A DNA stretch of 5,305 bases. Origin: Gammaproteobacteria bacterium. Lineage in GTDB: Bacteria > Pseudomonadota > Gammaproteobacteria > Pseudomonadales > UBA3067. Below the pieces are notes generated by a model. It was not told the origin of the DNA. It worked only from the letters and a program-made list of their open reading frames with translations, and made no database searches. The stretch is taken from NCBI GenBank assembly GCA_002402085.1, contig NVVB01000018.1, positions 11,889 through 17,193 of the forward strand, in the 5' to 3' direction. This document shows positions 1-5,305 of the stretch, in pieces (position 1 is the stretch's first letter; each line of letters opens with the position of its first letter). The translations under genes were made by a program, and so were the position numbers.

Positions 1-1047
1 ACCAAAATGCGAGAGAGCCAATAATCTATAATAAGTAGCATCCGGAATCTCAGGCCAACTAAATCGAATGATCTTATTACCCGCTGCACTAGCGATTAAA
101 TGTAATTCCGTAGAACTACCACTCACCACCAGCTTTGCGCAATCACGCGAGCTACCTCCTTGATCATCGGTCACCCATAGACATATTGTATGTACACCCG
201 CCGGTAATAATGACGCATCAAAATTTATACCCGTACCCAGATAAGAACCACGATTCCTCCACGTCCATAGATAGCTGACAATCACTCCATCTGTATCAAC
301 GCTATTACGTGCACTAAAAATTGCTTGATCTCCCGACTTTATCCATATATCCGGTCCCGCATCGGCAATAGGTAAATTATTTTGAATATACACAGTCACC
401 GTATCACTCGACTGTAATCCGAATTCATCCGTTACGGTAAGATCGATATCATGAATGCCTATTTCTAAATATTGTTCGATAAGCGGATTTTCAGTGCCTA
501 TCAGCCAATCGTCAATACGCCACTCATAAAAAACAATCACGCCATCCCCGTCATCGCTCGCACTGGCATCTAACACCAAACGCTCGCCAAAATATAACAA
601 CCGATCCTTTCCTGCATTAGCCACCGGCGCTTCATAGGATACAAATACCGTAACAGTGTCCACCGATGTCGCGCCCTGATCATCTGTCACCTTAAGATTC
701 AAGACATGACTTCCCACACTCATGTCAACAAGAATAAACTCGCTCAAGGTACTCACTAGCGTATCGTTTTTGGTCCAACGATACGAAACGATACGTCCGT
801 CGGAATCAGTGCTGGCACTGCCGATCACCCTAGCGGCATTGCCAGCCACAATGGTTTGATCTGCCCCGGCATTAGCAAGGGGCGCTTGATTATCATTGGC
901 TACATACACATTGGTAATAGTCTGCGTGCCTCCCTCAACAGCTTTACGGTCAAAAACATCTAGCGACTTAGATTCACCGCCGCACGCGACTAACCAAATG
1001 CAAATTGCGAGCAAACAAAAGTATTTTTCGTAGAAACTAATAGACAT
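1..1047 (-). CDS. Outer-membrane lipoprotein with three PKD domains (3' end beyond window)
   Basis: The reading frame is open from an ATG at 1047-1045 to the left edge, giving 349 residues without a stop; the C-terminus is missing. A short basic/aromatic n-region and a hydrophobic stretch (residues 10-21) lead to a lipobox L-V-A-C with Cys22. The following G-G-E contains no Asp at +2, so export to the outer membrane is expected. Three PKD-type beta-sandwich modules follow at about 55-136, 139-221 and 225-308. Each has the A-x-A-G-x-D opening, a D-x-D/G-x-I-V-x-Y-x-W-like centre and a V-T-D-x-x-G close. PKD3 has two extra cysteines (289 and 303) on what should be adjacent strands, a possible disulfide. 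From about 312 a fibronectin-III-like segment begins (F-S-W-P...A-T-Y-Y-R-L). Such modules usually act as spacers or binding domains on surface proteins, so the missing part may hold the functional domain. AGGA lies nine bases before the ATG. The 65-base gap to the upstream lipoprotein gene suggests co-transcription. Ligand unknown. Confidence 0.88.
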   Translation of the reverse strand, partial: MSISFYEKYFCLLAICIWLVACGGESKSLDVFDRKAVEGGTQTITNVYVANDNQAPLANAGADQTIVAGNAARVIGSASTDSDGRIVSYRWTKNDTLVSTLSEFILVDMSVGSHVLNLKVTDDQGATSVDTVTVFVSYEAPVANAGKDRLLYFGERLVLDASASDDGDGVIVFYEWRIDDWLIGTENPLIEQYLEIGIHDIDLTVTDEFGLQSSDTVTVYIQNNLPIADAGPDIWIKSGDQAIFSARNSVDTDGVIVSYLWTWRNRGSYLGTGINFDASLLPAGVHTICLWVTDDQGGSSRDCAKLVVSGSSTELHLIASAAGNKIIRFSWPEIPDATYYRLLALSHFG

Positions 1048-1056
1048 CGTACTTAT

Positions 1057-1060
1057 TCCT
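1057..1060 (-). promoter_or_regulatory. Ribosome binding site of the PKD lipoprotein gene
   Basis: AGGA on the minus strand, nine bases before the ATG at 1047. It is the only Shine-Dalgarno-like motif in the short gap. It supports this start, which also places a correct lipoprotein signal peptide at the N-terminus. Confidence 0.6.
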
Positions 1061-1094
1061 ATATAAATCCGTTACGTTCTTAACTGCATCAAAT

Positions 1095-1117
1095 AGTAGT
1101 GAACACTATTCACTACT
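1095..1117 (-). repeat. Hairpin overlapping the stop codon between the two lipoprotein genes
   Basis: A perfect 9-bp inverted repeat, AGTAGTGAA / TTCACTACT, with a 5-base loop. The first arm in the transcript contains the TAG stop of the 652-aa lipoprotein. The stem is AT-rich and followed only by ATTTG, not a U-run, so it is a poor intrinsic terminator. It could slow 3' decay or modestly reduce expression of the downstream PKD gene. No function can be assigned from sequence alone. Confidence 0.4.
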
Positions 1118-3071
1118 TCCGCGCCTGATTCACGCGAGTTTCAGCGCCGATCGTAATAGACGACCCGAACTGGGTAAGACCGCTTAGATCAATTAGGAAA
1201 TTTGTACTGCTTGGATTTTCGATTAAAAAAGTTTCGTTATCGACACCAATGAGGATCGGCAAAAAATAATCGTTGTAATAACCCTGTGAATGTTCAGGCA
1301 CCCAGTCTCTGACAAATACAGTTTGGGAATTTTGAGTGTCAAAGGAGCCATCCGAATTGAATACTACATCGAATTTAGCCTGATTCTGAAGTTCGTCTTG
1401 AGGAGGCGGCAACGCAGGGTTAGTCCCACCCACATGCAGATCATCAATAAACACATACACCGACCACCTATTTTCCCCCTTGGTCTTTGTAAAATATAGA
1501 CTTAGTACGTGTAAGTACCCCAACGAATCAAATACGTCAAAATGTGTCACAAGATTGAAAGTATCATCGACCTCCCGATCAAAACCATTCGTTACTACCG
1601 TGGTTGGAACGATCAAATTCGGTAACAAATCACCTTGATAGCCGCCCGCTGAAGAAAATAAACTTTCAACATAGAGGTCATACTCCTCATCGTACTCTAT
1701 CCAGAAAAAACCACCCACAGTTACAACCTGACCTACTACGCTTGCATTTATTGACCCAAAATCGCCACGCCCAGAGCCTGAACCATATCCGTTATAATTG
1801 CCGATAAAAGACATGGAATCCGTACCGACCTCCCCCCCCGCCACGTAAAAGTTAAAATTCACCCCAGAATTTGCGTTTATATATAATTTACTACCACCAA
1901 TACTTGCGGATATTCCTGGCAACGTAGTATTAGTTTTATCATTAATAGAAATAGCAATTTCCTGCATTGACGCGCCAGCAGGAAAGCTTTGCCCGTTAAA
2001 ACTAAACTGCCAAGAATTGGAGGACGCCAACGGCCCAAAGTCAATGGTGATACTGTTTGATGAAGTCACATCAACGCCTTGCACGCGCGATAGCGTAACC
2101 GCAATCGACTCAGCTGAACTTCCACCTTCGATTATCACCGGGTAACGCTGGCCATTTGAATCCAACAATACGAATTTTTGTCCCTTATAGCCGTTATCCC
2201 CAGTCCCTATTTGCGGGATATTGATATCCTCCCCAGAAGAAAATATTTGCTTCACCCTCGTCTCAGGTGCGCGCTCCTCAGCGTCCAAATTCCCCACTAG
2301 ATTAATCGTAGTAAGCTCGACACCAGGGATCTCTATTCCCAACTCAGTCAGTGAATCCACGTAATGCGAAATTGCTAAGGGCTCAGACACCAGCGCTGCC
2401 ACATTACTTGTCTCGCCCAGCAATAGCGCTAGATCGTCAAGCTCAGCGAATAAATCAACCGGCAAATCAAAATCCAAAACGAAGCCCTGATTAAAATCGT
2501 TAATGTCATTTCGTATCTTAATGCCATTCGTAGGTTCACCGTCGACGTCTAATGTTTGCAAAAGTCGAATCACATTAAATTGATGATTAAAATTATACTC
2601 TTCTCCACGAGTCACTAAATTATTGGGTGTTAGCACACTCCCGGCAACGCCAACACCAATGGAAATATCGCCAATAAAGAACTCAATGGTCTCACCAACA
2701 ACATACGTAAATTCCCCGTCTCGACTGGTTACTCCTCTTCTTGAAGCGGTTTGGTACGCCAATCCCTCAACTGAACTATCTATAAATCGACCCACATATA
2801 TAACCTCCGAATCAAGCGGAGGTGACTGGGCCAGCAACGCTTGCTCATCGAGAGCCGCCGCGCCATCTACCGTTAAAGTATCCGTCGCGCTAATACCAGC
2901 AAGATCCGAAGCGCCTTCATTTACAGAGTCGCCGGTCGCATTCTCAACGGGACCGATAGCGGACAGGCCGTCTACCAGCAGCGTATTTTCGTAATCTCTT
3001 TCATTATCTTTTTTACAACCGCTTAGCATTACACACAAAGCAACACACCCACACAAGCAAACACTCTTCAT
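1113..3071 (-). CDS. Lipoprotein with FxDSxVEGLxY module and FlgE-like (flagellar hook) C-terminal domain
   Basis: A 652-residue protein. The start was chosen at the ATG at 3071 because it gives a clean lipoprotein signal (M-K-S, then a hydrophobic core, then lipobox L-S-G-C with Cys19) and has AGGG six bases upstream. An ATG 33 bases earlier would add an unlikely N-terminal tail. K-K after the Cys predicts outer-membrane location. After a linker of low complexity, residues 96-184 hold a module with F-I-D-S-S-V-E-G-L-A-Y, a G-E-F-x-Y beta turn and N-V-I-R-L-L-Q-T-L-D-x-D-G; this type recurs in bacterial surface lipoproteins. Residues about 339-412 resemble the F-x-x-N-G-x-x...I-N...L-P-G-I-x-A-S repeats found in enlarged hook and flagellin proteins. 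Residues about 496-639 match the FlgE/FlaE middle domain: F-D-V-F-D-S-L-G-x-x-H, an amphipathic strand, then S-G-L-T-Q-F-G-S-S near the end. The flagellar N- and C-terminal coiled-coil assembly regions are absent, so it is not a hook protein. An uninterrupted G8 tract encodes residues 411-414. The surface role is unknown. Confidence 0.85.
   Translation of the reverse strand: MKSVCLCGCVALCVMLSGCKKDNERDYENTLLVDGLSAIGPVENATGDSVNEGASDLAGISATDTLTVDGAAALDEQALLAQSPPLDSEVIYVGRFIDSSVEGLAYQTASRRGVTSRDGEFTYVVGETIEFFIGDISIGVGVAGSVLTPNNLVTRGEEYNFNHQFNVIRLLQTLDVDGEPTNGIKIRNDINDFNQGFVLDFDLPVDLFAELDDLALLLGETSNVAALVSEPLAISHYVDSLTELGIEIPGVELTTINLVGNLDAEERAPETRVKQIFSSGEDINIPQIGTGDNGYKGQKFVLLDSNGQRYPVIIEGGSSAESIAVTLSRVQGVDVTSSNSITIDFGPLASSNSWQFSFNGQSFPAGASMQEIAISINDKTNTTLPGISASIGGSKLYINANSGVNFNFYVAGGEVGTDSMSFIGNYNGYGSGSGRGDFGSINASVVGQVVTVGGFFWIEYDEEYDLYVESLFSSAGGYQGDLLPNLIVPTTVVTNGFDREVDDTFNLVTHFDVFDSLGYLHVLSLYFTKTKGENRWSVYVFIDDLHVGGTNPALPPPQDELQNQAKFDVVFNSDGSFDTQNSQTVFVRDWVPEHSQGYYNDYFLPILIGVDNETFLIENPSSTNFLIDLSGLTQFGSSITIGAETRVNQARK
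1832..1839 (-). repeat. G8 homopolymer tract inside the FlgE-like lipoprotein gene
   Basis: Eight consecutive C on the plus strand, so eight G in the coding strand, within the codons GCG GGG GGG GAG. Synonymous codons could have broken the run. One added G leads to a stop at 1794-1792, and one lost G to a stop at 1750-1748. Either product would end about 15-30 residues after the tract and lack the hook-like domain. Poly-G tracts of this length are typical slippage sites in phase-variable surface genes, but no variation can be seen in one sequence. Confidence 0.6.
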
Positions 3072-3077
3072 ACGGCA

Positions 3078-3081
3078 CCCT
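3078..3081 (-). promoter_or_regulatory. Ribosome binding site that decides the lipoprotein start
   Basis: AGGG on the minus strand, six bases before the ATG at 3071. The alternative upstream ATG at 3104 has only a weak GAG before it. Together with the lipobox position this favours the 652-residue product. Confidence 0.45.
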
Positions 3082-3191
3082 AAAAAACATTCTAAACAAG
3101 CCATGGTTCACTCAACACTGCAATCTTTCCTAGCCTTCGAGCCACCTAGATATTCAAACAGCGTCAAAATAACTTCGACACAATTAAATAA

Positions 3192-3204
3192 GCAAAGTCT
3201 TTGC
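3192..3204. promoter_or_regulatory. Palindrome GCAAAG-T-CTTTGC, possible operator
   Basis: A perfect 6+1+6 inverted repeat about 120 bases upstream of the lipoprotein start. It directly abuts the weak promoter-like pair at 3205-3234, so its centre would fall near the expected transcription start. This is the geometry of a repressor site, but the regulator is unknown and a single 13-base palindrome can occur by chance. Confidence 0.25.
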
Positions 3205-3234
3205 CATATATGAATGGAATTGATTAAAAAACAA
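3205..3234 (-). promoter_or_regulatory. Weak sigma70-like promoter candidate for the lipoprotein genes
   Basis: On the minus strand, TTGTTT (3234-3229) and TATATG (3210-3205) are separated by 18 bases. The match to the consensus is partial in both boxes. It is the best-placed candidate I found upstream of the lipoprotein gene, with about 125 bases of leader. Confidence 0.2.
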
Positions 3235-3397
3235 CTTTAACGCGGAATTAAAATTTGAAAACAAAGGAAACTACGACTAGGAAGGGGCCAACAAAAATGC
3301 AAAAAACACACCGTAAGATCGACTCAAAAGATAGGAAAATTGTATGTCAGGTTATAACGACAACGCAGCTAAATAAGTACTCGCCACACAGAACTCC

Positions 3398-3421
3398 GAA
3401 GCGGAATGAATTAACCGCTTC
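3398..3421. repeat. 7-bp inverted repeat in the intergenic region
   Basis: GAAGCGG and CCGCTTC separated by ten bases. There is no T-run on either side in either direction, so it is not a standard terminator. A TTCCGGAA palindrome follows at 3444-3451. The role of both is unknown. Confidence 0.3.
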
Positions 3422-3578
3422 TACGGAAATAAATCACCGCCATTTCCGGAATATATTTTCCGCTTGAGGAATAATTTGGCCGACTCGTTATGAAGTCTGA
3501 GTCAAGAAAGACAAAACCCTGTAAAACCAATTCACGGCATATACACTTACACGGTATAAACAACGGCATATTTATAAA

Positions 3579-3728
3579 TTATTCTTCGTAGTGTTGCTCG
3601 CCTAATTCAGTCATCGGCATAATTCGCGTTTTCTTTAATTCACGCGATAAAGAAATCCAAATAGCTTCTAAAGCAGCAGACAATACAAAAAACAACCCGA
3701 GAGACAAAACTTCGAGGCAACAAAATAA
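3579..3728 (-). pseudogene. Possible remnant of a small membrane protein gene
   Basis: A 49-codon stretch is open between an in-frame TAG at 3731-3729 and a TAA at 3581-3579. The translation looks like a protein end: a hydrophobic stretch (about residues 5-26, L-G-L-F-F-V-L-S-A-A-L) runs into a basic turn (R-E-L-K-K-T-R) and an acidic tail (G-E-Q-H-Y-E-E). There is no ATG before residue 37, and a TTG start at residue 8 has no ribosome binding site. Reading continues upstream of the TAG in the same frame for about 23 codons, also hydrophobic, which would fit a gene broken by a nonsense mutation. I do not recognise the family. A chance open frame in AT-rich DNA is a serious alternative. Confidence 0.2.
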
Positions 3729-3867
3729 CTACGCACATAAAGAGCTAGGCAGATAAGAAACCATGCACGTAAGTAGCTGAGGAATCACTAAAAAGGTTTA
3801 TTTAATATCTCATGCGAAGGAAATGAGTAAACGCAACGTCTTCAGTTCGATTTGACCGAAATTATAT

Positions 3868-4845
3868 TTATTTTTCCTGCACAGATTTCAGAAGCTTCTC
3901 TGCTGAGCGTAGCGTAATTATTGTTTTGTCCACATCCACCACGCCATCGGTCACTGCTCTGTAGTCTCCGTCCAATACACAAACCGTCATAGACCTGCCA
4001 TTCCCAAAGCGAACTGGTTTGATTAAATTGAGACCGAAGTCACTTGATGCATTCCTAATGACTTCATACCATTTCGACCTTAGAGACTTACGCTGTGTTT
4101 GGGTTTGTACCCGTATTTTAAAACAAAGCGTGTCTTGCTCTAATTGTAAATACTGCTCACACGCCGTATCGCCCTGCAGGCCCCACCAAAACCCAAGGAA
4201 GCCGTCAGAGGGATTGGAGACATAATCCCAGCGTGCTCCGGGCAACGTATCTTGTAACGCCAGGTAGAATCCGATCCAAGCGCGTCGATCCCATTCTGAC
4301 AACGCAATCCGCTGATAGCGTTCAACGCTTGCTGAGATTGACTGAAGGTAACGTCTATAATCAAGCAGTATGGCATGGTTGCCTTGATAGGCATTGAGAA
4401 CACGCAATATGTCGCCCCGTAGAAACGGCTGATACCCCTCACTCAAGACCTCGTCATAACAGCCTTGATCTTCTGTTTTATAATAAATAGGCAGTATATT
4501 ATTCGCCGCGAATCCTCTTGCTTGTATTTGTTCAAAGTAACGCGTTAACTGATTCGAATGATTTCGAGTGCCCGTCTTATCTTCAATCAAAATCGAATAA
4601 CAGTGATTCACAATACACAACACATCAATATTATCATCCTGTTTACTAATCACGACAGAGTCCAACGTTGTAGGGACAGCTATTTCGTGTTTTAGAAAAA
4701 ATGATTCAATAAGACTGATTGCACATTCGTGTAGTTCCAGGTCAAACGCACTGCACTCAGGCGATGCCCACGACAATAACCAACAAATAAATGCATCCTG
4801 GGAAAGCTCACTCGTGGCATATGAAAAAATATTGGGTTGATTCAT
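3868..4845 (-). CDS. PD-(D/E)XK nuclease family protein
   Basis: A 325-residue soluble protein with no signal peptide or membrane segment. The N-terminus, N-I-F-S-Y-A-T-S-E-L-S-Q-D-A-F with C-W-L-L-S-W after it, is the typical opening of the PD-(D/E)XK superfamily group described by Pfam PDDEXK_4. The catalytic core is visible: acidic residues in the first helix (E39, E47), D74 in N-I-D-V-L, then E88-D-K90 on the next strand, followed by N-Q-L-x-R-Y (Q99, Y103) in the next helix. The family fold hydrolyses phosphodiester bonds with Mg2+; the substrate of this group is not established. The C-terminal half (about 185-325) has W-D-Y-V-S-N...G-F-x-G-F-W-W and L-C-F-K-I, a conserved accessory region that may bind nucleic acid or a partner. 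The ATG at 4845 follows a run of seven A and has no clear Shine-Dalgarno sequence, so translation may be weak. It stands alone, 214 bases after the receiver gene, with no methylase or other defence partner in the window. Confidence 0.82.
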   Translation of the reverse strand: MNQPNIFSYATSELSQDAFICWLLSWASPECSAFDLELHECAISLIESFFLKHEIAVPTTLDSVVISKQDDNIDVLCIVNHCYSILIEDKTGTRNHSNQLTRYFEQIQARGFAANNILPIYYKTEDQGCYDEVLSEGYQPFLRGDILRVLNAYQGNHAILLDYRRYLQSISASVERYQRIALSEWDRRAWIGFYLALQDTLPGARWDYVSNPSDGFLGFWWGLQGDTACEQYLQLEQDTLCFKIRVQTQTQRKSLRSKWYEVIRNASSDFGLNLIKPVRFGNGRSMTVCVLDGDYRAVTDGVVDVDKTIITLRSAEKLLKSVQEK

Positions 4846-5059
4846 CTTTTTTTGTGGCTATTCACTTTATTATTTACGCTGGATTCAATGAGCACGACAC
4901 CCAAACTCCCTACCAGATAGATCGTTACCAGCGGCTATAGATATAAGCCTTCCAATCCTGAGTTCGCTATACTTTTTCCGTCCTTCTCCAGAAGCAACAA
5001 ACCAGCAAGATCCACTCCCCATGTGAAACATAAAAAATATCCGTCAGCCTGTAATAAAT
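4846..5059. other. 214-base spacer between the receiver gene and the nuclease gene
   Basis: No terminator hairpin with a T-run was found after the receiver stop, only an isolated T6. No strong promoter was found for the nuclease gene. A 48-codon ATG frame at 5031-4885 (minus strand) lacks a ribosome binding site and was not accepted. Whether the two genes share a transcript cannot be decided from this sequence. Confidence 0.4.
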
Positions 5060-5305
5060 TTAATTCTGAAATTTACGCAGCACGCCAATTATCGCGTCTT
5101 TATTGTACGGCTTCAATAAAAACCCCTGCATGCCGGCTTCGAGACAGTTAGCCTGGGAGGGTTCGTCAGCTTCACCACTGAGCGCCACAATAGGCACCGG
5201 CGTGAGTTCATGCTCGGCTTCATACCGACGAATCTGTTGAGTGGCGGTGACGCCATTCATTCGCGGCATATTAATATCCATTAGAATTAAATCGAAATCT
5301 TCATG
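5060..5305 (-). CDS. C-terminal part of a response-regulator receiver domain (5' end beyond window)
   Basis: The frame is open from the right edge to a TAA at 5062-5060, giving 81 residues. It starts in H-E-D-F-D-L-I-L-M-D and contains the phospho-acceptor Asp (fragment residue 10) in L-M-D-I-N-M-P-x-M-N-G. The conserved Ser/Thr (S43) is in I-V-A-L-S-G, and the conserved Lys (K65) in F-L-L-K-P-Y. These are the switch residues of a CheY-like receiver. An internal ATG at 5281 is not the start, because the frame runs on through the edge with receiver sequence. The protein ends about 15 residues after K-P-Y, so no output domain follows. It is therefore either a single-domain receiver or, more likely given the D-I-N-M-P-R-M-N-G style, the last domain of a hybrid histidine kinase. 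The signal and partners lie outside the window. Confidence 0.9.
   Translation of the reverse strand, partial: HEDFDLILMDINMPRMNGVTATQQIRRYEAEHELTPVPIVALSGEADEPSQANCLEAGMQGFLLKPYNKDAIIGVLRKFQN

Larger units (their letters stand above)
3072..3867. other. 796-base gene-poor region upstream of the lipoprotein pair
   Basis: No convincing intact gene is seen on either strand. The content is AT-rich with many A- and T-runs. It holds the low-confidence open stretch at 3579-3728, a 7-bp inverted repeat at 3398-3421, the palindrome at 3192-3204, and short direct repeats of ACGGCATAT (3534-3542 and 3563-3571) with a variant ACGGTATAA at 3551. The nuclease gene has no clear intrinsic terminator at its 3' end; the only nearby stem (CTCAT/ATGAG, 3809-3827) is five base pairs and lacks a T-run. 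The length and decayed look suggest a former gene, or a long 5' regulatory region for the lipoprotein genes. Confidence 0.5.

Noticed and set aside
1113..3071. Annotation as a flagellar hook protein FlgE
   Set aside because: Only the middle-domain motifs are present. The protein has a lipoprotein signal and lacks the N- and C-terminal assembly helices, and there are no flagellar neighbours.
3071..3104. Upstream ATG at 3104 as the start of the lipoprotein
   Set aside because: It would put an 11-residue tail with extra cysteines before a complete lipoprotein signal peptide. The ATG at 3071 has AGGG six bases before it and a correct signal length.
3398..3421. Intrinsic terminator at the GAAGCGG/CCGCTTC inverted repeat
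   Set aside because: No T-run follows in either direction, and it lies more than 400 bases beyond the nuclease stop.
3255..3467. Plus-strand 70-codon frame in the intergenic region
   Set aside because: It starts with TTG, has no convincing ribosome binding site, and encodes a low-complexity basic peptide rich in K, T and R, as expected from A-rich DNA. No family is recognised.
3534..3623. CGGCATA direct repeats (3535, 3564, 3615, with a variant at 3552) as a CRISPR or iteron array
   Set aside because: The units are only seven to nine bases, the spacing is irregular (17, 12 and 51 bases) and one unit is degenerate. There is no cas or replication gene nearby.
4140..4442. 100-codon frame inside the nuclease gene on the same strand
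   Set aside because: It is a shadow frame of the PD-(D/E)XK gene and has no domain features. The plus-strand frames over the coding regions were rejected for the same reason.
4885..5031. Minus-strand 48-codon ATG frame between the receiver and nuclease genes
   Set aside because: There is no ribosome binding site before the ATG (only a T-run), no recognisable domain, and a frame of this length is expected by chance.

Overview
This 5.3 kb window carries four protein-coding regions, all on the minus strand. It has no RNA gene, CRISPR array or insertion sequence that I can see. Moderate base composition, lipoprotein signals of the Gram-negative type, a C-terminal receiver domain and PKD-type surface modules suggest a Gram-negative bacterium. 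A free-living, possibly marine, gammaproteobacterium is the likeliest host. That placement is inferred from gene style, not from a marker gene.

In transcription order, from right to left: (1) the last 81 residues of a receiver (response regulator) domain, cut by the right edge. (2) After 214 bases, a complete 325-aa PD-(D/E)XK-fold nuclease-like protein with its catalytic residues present. (3) A gene-poor stretch of about 800 bases. It holds a 49-codon open stretch that looks gene-like but has no proper start, several inverted repeats, and a weak promoter-like pair beside a perfect palindrome. (4) A 652-aa lipoprotein. Its N-terminal region carries an FxDSxVEGLxY module, and its C-terminal half resembles the middle domains of the flagellar hook protein FlgE. 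(5) After 65 bases, the first 349 residues of a second lipoprotein with three PKD domains, running off the left edge.

The two lipoprotein genes are close, co-directional and both predicted to sit on the outer membrane, so they may form one operon for cell-surface proteins. The first contains an uninterrupted run of eight G in its coding strand. A one-base slip either way would truncate the protein before the hook-like domain, which makes phase variation worth testing. The nuclease-like gene and the receiver gene have no evident link to the lipoprotein pair. No known defence or secretion system can be assembled from this window. The most unusual item is the hook-like domain on a lipoprotein outside any flagellar cluster.
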